Below, piece by piece: positions 18,646-26,182 of a DNA stretch of 26,182 bases. Each line of letters starts with the position of its first letter. Positions within the stretch are counted from its first letter, which is position 1. The DNA is from Collodictyon triciliatum. Its lineage: Eukaryota; CRuMs. Both the position numbers and the translations under genes were made by a program. The notes under the pieces are model-generated. The model was not told the DNA's origin and did no database searches. It worked only from the letters and a program-made list of their open reading frames with translations. The DNA lies in contig JBHJMP010001024.1 in NCBI GenBank assembly GCA_043381765.1, forward strand, positions 1 through 26,182, written 5' to 3'.

Positions 18646-19067
18646 NNNNNNNNNNNNNNNNNNNNNNNNNNNNNNNNNNNNNNNNNNNNNNNNNNNNNNN
18701 NNNNNNNNNNNNNNNNNNNNNNNNNNNNNNNNNNNNNNNNNNNNNNNNNNNNNNNNNNNNNNNNNNNNNNNNNNNNNNNNNNNNNNNNNNNNNNNNNNNN
18801 NNNNNNNNNNNNNNNNNNNNNNNNNNNNNNNNNNNNNNNNNNNNNNNNNNNNNNNNNNNNNNNNNNNNNNNNNNNNNNNNNNNNNNNNNNNNNNNNNNNN
18901 NNNNNNNNNNNNNNNNNNNNNNNNNNNNNNNNNNNNNNNNNNNNNNNNNNNNNNNNNNNNNNNNNNNNNNNNNNNNNNNNNNNNNNNNNNNNNNNNNNNN
19001 NNNNNNNNNNNNNNNNNNNNNNNNNNNNNNNNNNNNNNNNNNNNNNNNNNNNNNNNNNNNNNNNNNN
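18646..19067. other. Assembly gap (422 N)
   Basis: A run of N. Base composition changes across it, from mixed to strongly AT-rich. Its length may be estimated, and continuity across it is an assembly claim. Confidence 0.99.
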
Positions 19068-19448
19068 GCCTGTTATAATAATAGGCATTCATATAACATT
19101 AGGGAGAAATATTCCAAAAAGATAAACCAAATAATAATAATGAAATTTTTACAATTTGATTTTTATTGATACTTTAATATGAGAATATTTTCATTAAACT
19201 ATAGTAGAATGGGCCTTATGAAGATCAGCGATGACGGGTGATTAACAACTAAAGAAACATGCTGAAATGATATTTTTTTGATGGATTAACATATACTTTA
19301 TACATTGGCTTACTTTTTTTTTTAATCAAAAAAAGCACTACTTGTTTTGACTCATAGATCATACTTTGGTGATTTAAATGATTTCACAAAAATAATACTT
19401 TGCGATTCTCAAGTATAACTATATTTTCCGCTTAGATGCTTTAAACCT

Positions 19449-19510
19449 ATGGTTATTTCTTTAGTAATCATCTTAATGGTTTCATCAACATCTGCTCATC
19501 TATTTGAGAG
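19449..19510 (+). other. Signal peptide exon
   Basis: Exon 1 encodes a Met, a hydrophobic core (VISLVIILMV) and a small-residue region (SSTSA) with likely cleavage after Ala 16. It is followed by a GTAAGT donor. This fits targeting of the LRR protein to the secretory pathway. Confidence 0.85.
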
Positions 19511-22500
19511 GTAAGTCCTAACTTTTTTATTATAATAATCATTCCTTTAAATTTGTGAAAAATGTTGATATTTTGGCTTTGGTTTGGAGTTTTGTCCATA
19601 TTTTATTTTAAAAAAATTTCATTCACAACTTTCACTTTATATAGTTGTCAGTATAAAACAAATGATTTACTGTCAATGAAAATGGAGGATGCTTTCAAGA
19701 TCTTACTCAGTCACTATGAAAAAAATTGCCTTTATGCCAACCAATGTTATGAAAGAAACCCATCAAAGGTGTTTGTTAATGGCGAACAAAGGAATCTAGA
19801 CTTTATGATAAGCTTTAGTTCATGGGGTCTGGAGAGAAAAAATTTTGTGGATGAAATTAACTTCTACCAAAAACAGCATTACCACCATTTAAATGGACTC
19901 AAAAATTCGACATCTATTAGTCCAAGTGAGAAATATTCTGGAGATGGCGTAACATATCAATATCAGCAACTTGTCAAACTGTACGATCTATTCAACGGTG
20001 ATAATTGGTTTAACAAGAACGGATGGAATGATGAAAAAATACCTCTATGTGATTGGTATGGAATAAAATGCCACCGATTATGTACTCCTGAGAGTTATTT
20101 GGTGAGGTTTAAATATTACATTCGACCAAATTATGCCTACTCACAATCACTATTATAGAACAACACCTGCCCTGTGGTCAAAATAGAGCTACCATTCAAT
20201 AATCTTTTTGGCGACATCGAATCCGCGGTTCTGATTCTCCAACAATTTCCTTTTATTTCGACGCTGGATTTTGAGTTTAATTTTATTTTCGGAAATCTTC
20301 CTGATTTTCATCTACCGGCGATTATCAAATTAAGCCTCTACAGTAATAAAATTACTGGAACTATTCCAGATTTCAAAGGAATACCAAATATAGAGTATTT
20401 GAGATTAGACAAAAATGAATTAGATGGGTTTATACCCAATTTTTCCATGATTCCAAAAATGAATGTTTTGTCTATCGGATCAAGCAATAAGCTCACAGGT
20501 TCTTTTTTTTTTTTTTTAAATATAAAAATCACAGGGATGTAAACATTTTTTCTAAATTGAAATTTCTTGCAGGAACCTTGCCAGATTTTTCTTACATGGC
20601 CCTCATTCAAAAACTATATATTCTTGAAAGCGGAATTTATGGTTGGTATTATTAATCGATAATAGCCCATTATTAATTGAAATTACTGAATCAAGTTTTA
20701 TTTAGGAACGATACCAGATTTCGGTAGAATTCCAATTATTAAGATTCTTTATCTCACGGATAATCAGCTTACTGGTAAGGGAAACTGCTGTCCAAAAAAT
20801 TGCTTTTGTTTTACATTTTGAAGAGGCACATTCAAGTTTTAAAATTCTCCTGTTGAAAAATTTTATTTTATTTAGGAACAATCCCAAGATTTAGCTCAAC
20901 CCCCATGATCCAGGGGTTGTATATGGAAAAAAATTTCTTAAATGGTTAAAAGTAAAAACATTGTATACCATTTTGTAACTCACTAACTCAAGAAATCTAG
21001 GAACAATACCCGAATTCTCAAATATTCGAAATGCAAAGGAAATCTACGTTCCCTTCAATAGGTTGACTGGTTGGTTTTCATATCGATTTTATGTTTCAAT
21101 TCCATTCTAATTTACTAGTACAGGAACAATCCCAGACTTTGGTCATATTCGACTTGTCAATGAAATATATTTTCACGGGAATCAACTAAAAGGTTTGTAA
21201 CTTTATCAAGTTTATAAAATAGTGTTAATTTTAAAATAAAATTACTGCAGGAAATATACCAAACTTCAAAAATATACCAAGGGTTCAAGTGGTCTCATTC
21301 TACCAAAATTATCTCAGTGGTAAATTTAGGCAATTTAAAGAACATACATGACTTTGTACTGACTTCTTCATATAGGAACGATTCCAAACTTCGATGGCAT
21401 TCCAAACTTGAGAAAGATTTTCCTGCATAATAACCAGTTGTTTGGTAATTTATTTATATTTTTATACAAATACTTTTTACTAATCATTTCATTAGGAAAT
21501 ATTACAAATTTCAGTTCTATTCCAATTATTGAGGAGATGTATCTACATTCCAACCAACTCGAAGGTATACAATAAAATATTCCATTAATTAACTTATTTG
21601 CTGAAGTTTTTAATTTGCAGGAATAATACCGAACTTCAATGAATTACAGCTAATTAAAATTCTCTATCTGTCTGATAATCAACTGTCTGGTAATTGATAA
21701 CAATTTCAAATTTTACATACGATTATGCTTCGATTCCAAAAGCTCAACTTTTCTGATTTTTTAAGGATATATTCCAAACTTCAGTGACATTAAAAGTGCC
21801 GAAGTCATGTATCTTTCTATTAACCAGCTGAATGGTAATCAAATGAATCTTTCGATTTCTATTTCATTTTTTAATTACTACACACAGAACCATCTAAAAA
21901 TTTTATATTGCAGGACCAATTCCCAATTTCAGTTTTATTCCACTAATCAAAGAGATCTATCTTGATAGTAACCATTTGAACGGTAATTTAAATGATTCAA
22001 AAAAATTATTGTACAATTCTAATGAATATTTTTTGTCTAGGAACCATTCCAAACTTCGACAGCATCCCCATGATTCGGATGATTTTACTTTTAAAAAATA
22101 AGTTACATGGTATGTTAAATGAACAGGTTAAATATAATTATATGTTCATTATTAATACTGATTTTCTACTATAGGAACGATCCCAAACTTTGTTGGAATT
22201 CCGCATATCGAGGAAATTAACGTGTCTAACAACTACCTGACGGGTAAGTTAAGATACCATTCTCTGTAATTAATTTATTGAATCAAATAATATTTCCAGG
22301 AATGTTATTTGACCTGGATAGCGTCACAAGTGTTCGAAGGATTCATCTTGATAAGAATCGTCTAAAAGGTAATATGAAGTATCTTATGGTGCACCTGAGA
22401 TTTCACTAATTCAATGAATTAGGAACAATTCCAAACTTTTCGCACACAAAAAAATTGGAATTCTTCTCTGCTTACGGAAATGAAATAGAGGGACATGTTC

Positions 22501-25261
22501 CCAGCTTTGAAAACTGCATAAATTTGAGGGAAATAGTATTATTCAGAAATAAATTGGATGGTACATTACCCTCTTTCAAACTTTTAAATATTACGCGAAT
22601 CGATATTAGTGAGAATTTAATATCTGGATTTATCCCGAATGATTGGGATATTCCATCAATAAAGTATATTGACCTTTCTTGGAACAAAATAAATGGTGTA
22701 ATACCAGGTTATTTTCAAGATTTGCAGTTACTAAAAACACTTGCTCTGTCTCATAATCGATTGCATGGAACTTTACCAGCCAGATTTTGGAATCTACCAA
22801 ATTTGGTCACCATCGATTTAAGCAATAATTCTTTTTCAGAAGATATTGGCATGTTTATCGCACCAGCCTATGATGAGGGAGCCTATATTTACCATTATGA
22901 AAACCTTATCCTTGACAATAATCAGCTATTTGGAGCGATCAATTGGAGGATTTATAACTCTGCTATTAACATCAAATCTTTAAGTGTAAGAGAAAATAAT
23001 ATTACAAAAATTGAAGAGCTCACAGGCTTATTAAAGTGGTCTACCTTTGATCTAACTGGAAATCCGATTACGGGAAGCATACCGGAATCATACAGCGGGT
23101 TTTCAAAGATGGAGTATTTGGGATTGAGTAATACTTTCTTGAATCATGGAAAATCAAATTTTCTCCCTAATTTCATGACTTACACAACACCTTTCAATTT
23201 GAAGGATGAATCAAGACGCTACTTGTGTCCATCAGTGGTTTTTGAATCTAATTTTATCGTTATGAAGGTTGATTTAAATCCGAGTTACTACAACTATGAG
23301 TTTTGCAAATGTTTGCCTGGATATTTTGGCTTTGGAGATAATTGTATTCAATGTCCGAGGGAATGTGATTGTCTAGATGGAGTATCACTATCTCTTTGTC
23401 GAGGTTCACCCAACGTGCACTCCATCAAATCGATTGTCCCTTGTCCAAGACCAGAATCATGCAGCACTTTAATTCCGTATAAACCTTCAAATTCAAGTAT
23501 GAAAGTACAAATAAATCATTTGTGTGATGAAGGATACGAAGGTCGAGTGTGTTCGAAATGCAAAGAGGATTACGGAAGCCGAGGTAGGTCATGTGTCAAA
23601 TGCGAAAAAGGGATTATATATTCCACTTTGATTCTCGGATCCTTCGGAATTTTCTTATTCCTCTGCTATCTGTATTTTTCAGACATATCAGCCTCAGGTA
23701 AATTAGATCGATAATTTATTTAGCAAAAAAAAAAAATAATCATTTTTGTAACGCTTATTTTTCAAACCGAAGTACTAATGATTTTGAACAGCAAAACTCA
23801 GAATTATTATGTTTCACATGCAAACACTCTCAATAATATCACCAGGATTTACTATATCAAATGAAGCTGATAGTTTCATTCACATATCTTCATCAATTGG
23901 TTCGGTTCAATTTCCAACCCTTTCATGTTTACTTGGAGAAGAAAATGAACTGCTTTATTTACTTTTCAGCTTTATGAGAGTGCCTTTCATTTTAATTGTT
24001 GGCTTGTTGACATATTATTTTGGGTACGGCCATATGCGAAACAAGGTAAAATCGAACCGATTAATAGTTGTATTTAATCCAATTCCATTCTTATCTTTCA
24101 TTTAAGTTTATCCAAATAATTCAATTTTTACAGGCTGTATTCATCACTTTGAATCTTCTTTACTTGATATACTACTCGATTTCAAGAGAAATTTTTGGCA
24201 TTTTTGGGTGTACAGTCTATGACAGTGGAGAGGACAAGTGGTATCTAAATTACAAACCCTGGGTTGAATGCCACCCGGCTTCAGTTGAATACAAGGAGCT
24301 ACTCACGACATCTGTCCCAATTTTTGTTTTGTATTTAGTTGGATTGCCCTTCTTTTCATGGTGGAAAGTCAATACCATGTTCGAGAGGCCAGGGTATGAG
24401 CCTGAAGCCCGATATGGATTCCTGTATTTACCTTACAAAGAGGTAATTTTTTATTAGATTTTCAATTTTTCTTTTCTTTTCTTTTTTATTTTATTTTATT
24501 TTATTTTATTTTATTTTATTTTATTTTATTTTATTTTATTTTATTTTATTTTATTTTATTTTATTTTATTTTATTTTATTTTATTTTATTTTATTTTATT
24601 TTATTTTATTTTATTTTATTTTATTTTATTTTATTTTATTTATCTCTGCTTCAAGAAAATAAAAACTTTCGATGGCTAGCGAACCAAAGCCAACATCTCC
24701 ACCATCCTGCACAAAATTGAAAGAATAAAAAAAAAAAGAAAATAAAAACTTTCATGCATAGAGTTTCAAGTACTGGGAATTTGTCACGATGACACGTCGC
24801 GTGGCCTTCTCATTTATTCTGAGTGTGATTCCATATAATTTGCCATCCGTATTCTTTTTGCTTCTGGTAATCGTAATTCAGGTCTGGTTTGATCATATTT
24901 CCATATTTCGATGTGAAGTTTGCACTTTCTGTTCGCTCTCTAAATTGGCATGACTGTGCAACAGGGCTCAATATGGATGCAAAAAAAATATGAGCCCTAC
25001 AAATCAAAGATCGAAAATCAAATGGAACTATCCAGTTTGCATATAATTCTTGTGTCGTTTTTTCTCTCACTTTTGTCAGCGCTCTTTGGGTCACAATGGT
25101 GGATTGGCTTTACACTGATTGGGATGAATTTAGTCTGGCTTCTTTATTATTCAACCATTGGTTTCTTCATTCCTCTTTACCGAAGTGGTTTCATCAAAAA
25201 GAAATTCATCAAGATGAAAAATTTCAAAAAGTCGTCCCTTACCGACCCACTGACAGATTGA
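19449..25261 (+). CDS. LRR receptor-like protein with Cys-rich stalk and multi-pass membrane C-terminus
   Basis: A complete 22-exon model of 4080 nt (1359 residues). Exons: 19449-19510, 19645-20101, 20159-20498, then fourteen 69-nt exons (20573-22368), 22423-23697, 23792-24045, 24134-24442, 24762-24881 and 24965-25261 (TGA). It starts with a signal peptide (MVISLVIILMVSSTSA). Residues 150-172 carry an LRR N-cap (NGDNWFNKNGW and CDWYGIKC). About 26 LRRs run to roughly residue 860. A Cys-rich EGF/ephrin-receptor-like module (CLPGYFGFGDNCIQCPREC, CSKCKEDYGSRGRSCVKC) leads to a first membrane helix near residue 1010. Further hydrophobic segments bring the total to about seven, with the YGFLYLPYKE and YWEFVTMTRR motifs between them. 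That C-terminal module recurs in many protist surface proteins. A plasma-membrane sensor or adhesion receptor is inferred; no kinase domain is present. Confidence 0.92.
20573..22368 (+). repeat. Array of 14 identical-length single-LRR exons
   Basis: Exons at 20573, 20706, 20876, 21001, 21124, 21251, 21376, 21496, 21621, 21766, 21914, 22041, 22175 and 22300 are each exactly 69 nt. Each begins GA, ends with a lone G, and is phase 1 at both ends. Each encodes one 23-residue LRR of the form G-T-I-P-x-F-x2-I-P-x-I-x2-I-x-L-x2-N-x-L-x, split at the Gly. Introns are 51-101 nt and diverged in sequence. The LRRs before (20159-20498) and after (22423 on) lie in longer exons without internal introns. 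Confidence 0.95.
24484..24640. repeat. (TTTTA)n microsatellite
   Basis: A pentanucleotide array in the 319-base intron between exons 24134-24442 and 24762-24881 of the receptor gene. The intron also holds the inserted fragment at 24671-24735. Confidence 0.95.
24653..24753 (+). mobile_element. Short inserted fragment flanked by 18-bp direct repeats with A-run
   Basis: The 18-mer AAGAAAATAAAAACTTTC occurs at 24653-24670 and again at 24736-24753. Between them lie 65 bases (24671-24735). Apart from a terminal A-run, these match the reverse complement of the broken gene's second block and its 3' splice site (about 17964-18025): both share GCTAGCGAACCAAAGCCAA and CCTGCACAAAATTGAAA. The layout of direct repeat, insert, A-run and direct repeat resembles a retroposed or repair-captured sequence with target-site duplication. 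The match is seen; the mechanism is inference. Confidence 0.6.
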
Positions 25262-25283
25262 TGCACAAAACCTCTTGAAGTGA

Positions 25284-25289
25284 AATAAA
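25284..25289 (+). promoter_or_regulatory. Candidate polyadenylation signal AATAAA
   Basis: An AATAAA hexamer 23 bases after the TGA of the receptor gene, on the same strand. Short 3' UTRs would suit this compact arrangement, since the next gene's proposed start is only about 100 bases further on. Confidence 0.5.
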
Positions 25290-25389
25290 GAACAAGCAGT
25301 TTTTCAGCATTAGACTCTTTCCTCAGATATACTCTTTCACACATGTAAATGTTATCACCAAATGTTTTCTCTTGATTATTAATATTTAA

Positions 25390-26182
25390 ATGTTGGCTGG
25401 CGGATGCAAAATTTTCAATAGTAGCCACTAACTATTCCAAATACTATTCGCGAGCATTTTTTTTGCCGTCCTTTGAAGTCTTGTCATCTGGACAGCACAG
25501 AACAAAAATACTTCTTGGCGATGGCGAAGAAGGACTGCGTCTGATAGAAAACGAAAGACTGGACGAATCGAAGGCTTTGCAAGTTGCAACCAGCTCCCCT
25601 GTTTCCAATGCTGGTGCGGAAAACCCCGAGTTTCACGTAAGTCTAGGAAGACCCGTGCAAGGAAGCCGCCTGCAAGTCTGTCTGATCGGACTGTATTTTT
25701 GCACGGGGTCGAGCAAGTCGTTTACAACAAGAACAAGGCCCGCAGGCTAACAGATGCGCTCGCCTCCTTCTTGAAAGCAAACAAACTTTGGGAAGAGTCC
25801 GTTCCAATTGCGCTTACCAGACAGCGAAAGCCTTTGCCTGATCGCCTTCCGCACTGCAGAAAACGCCCGAAAGTTTCTGGAACTGAAGCAGGTAAGTTTG
25901 ATCGATATTACAAGCAGCTTCAGCAGAAGCAAACCAACAGAGACCTCGGTGATGCTCTACCAATTACCGCTGGACGTGTGGCCGCAAATCCTTCGTGAGG
26001 AGCTGAAGCCGTTCAGACCGACCCACGTAGAGATCAAAAAGGACAAAGGCTTCTTCACAGACACAACCGTGGTGAAGCTTCTTTGTCACAAGAACCAGCT
26101 CCCTGCAAAGTTTACGGTCATGGGCAAAAAGTGTCCAAAGCGCATCCTCAAAGAGCGTCCGCCAGCCGCGAACAACGAACGA
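25390..26182 (+). CDS. RRM-type protein, 3' partial, with apparent one-base frameshift
   Basis: Proposed exons are 25390-25420 (ATG), 25496-25891 and 25943 to beyond the window. The first intron has a good branch-like ACTAAC and pyrimidine tract. Exon 2 opens with a basic stretch (WRWRRRTASDRKRK), then a Cys cluster (SCNQLPCFQCWCGKPR), another basic linker, and an RRM start DRTVFLHGV (RNP2-like). Its helix (RRLTDALASFLKANK) and ESVPIALT follow. At about 25819 the frame must move by one base to give SLCLIAFRTAENARKFLEL, an RNP1-like strand and second helix, which then ends in phase at GTAAGT. Exon 3 (VMLYQLPLDVWPQILREEL and on) is open to the window end and may be a second RRM-like fold. RRMs bind RNA, so a nuclear or RNP role is inferred. 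The start exon is tentative, and the frameshift may be an assembly error or a real lesion. Confidence 0.6.

Larger units (their letters stand above)
18397..19448. other. Intergenic region with repeat and gap
   Basis: It holds the CAAA array, the 422-base gap, and about 380 AT-rich bases (19068-19448) upstream of the receptor gene. The latter must contain its promoter and 5' UTR. No exon is visible in the readable part. Confidence 0.6.

Noticed and set aside
18574-19169. Frames spanning the run of N
   Set aside because: They consist almost entirely of unknown bases and carry no evidence.

Overview
The window is eukaryotic nuclear DNA. Its genes are cut by many short GT-AG introns whose reading phases agree from exon to exon. 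Long pure microsatellites sit in introns and between genes, and two runs of N mark assembly gaps. Together with the domain types (PH, PHD, SWIM and RRM proteins, and a large LRR/cysteine-rich/multi-pass membrane protein), this suggests a free-living, intron-rich protist. The dense CAAA, TATC and AAT microsatellites recall foraminiferan (Reticulomyxa-like, Rhizaria) assemblies. That attribution is inference; nothing in the window names the organism.

Layout. (1) 165-3469 (+): a Ser/Pro/Arg-rich protein of unknown family, possibly partial at its 5' end. (2) 3956-8697 (-): a PHD-finger nuclear protein, convergent with gene 1. (3) 9107-14204 (-): a PH-domain plus coiled-coil protein with 20 reconstructed exons. 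(4) 14205-15499: a gap between head-to-head genes that carries a long polypyrimidine tract. (5) 15500-17352 (+): a protein with an N-terminal SWIM zinc finger. (6) 17598-18396 (+): a broken gene with a frameshift and a faint caspase-like signature, followed by a CAAA array and a 422-base gap. (7) 19449-25261 (+): a complete 22-exon receptor-like gene with a signal peptide, an LRR ectodomain, a Cys-rich stalk and about seven membrane segments. Fourteen of its consecutive exons are each exactly 69 nt, phase 1-1, and encode one 23-residue LRR apiece. (8) 25390-26182 (+): the start of an RRM-type protein that runs off the window and has an apparent one-base frameshift inside the RRM.

The exon models were built by hand from splice signals and phase agreement. 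Genes 2, 3, 4 and 7 each sum to an exact multiple of three across 9 to 22 exons, which is good internal support. The genes look functionally independent; there is no operon-like logic. The most unusual features are the single-LRR exon array, a 65-bp fragment of the broken gene copied in inverted orientation into the last large intron of the receptor gene between 18-bp direct repeats, and microsatellites that double as polypyrimidine tracts at 3' splice sites.
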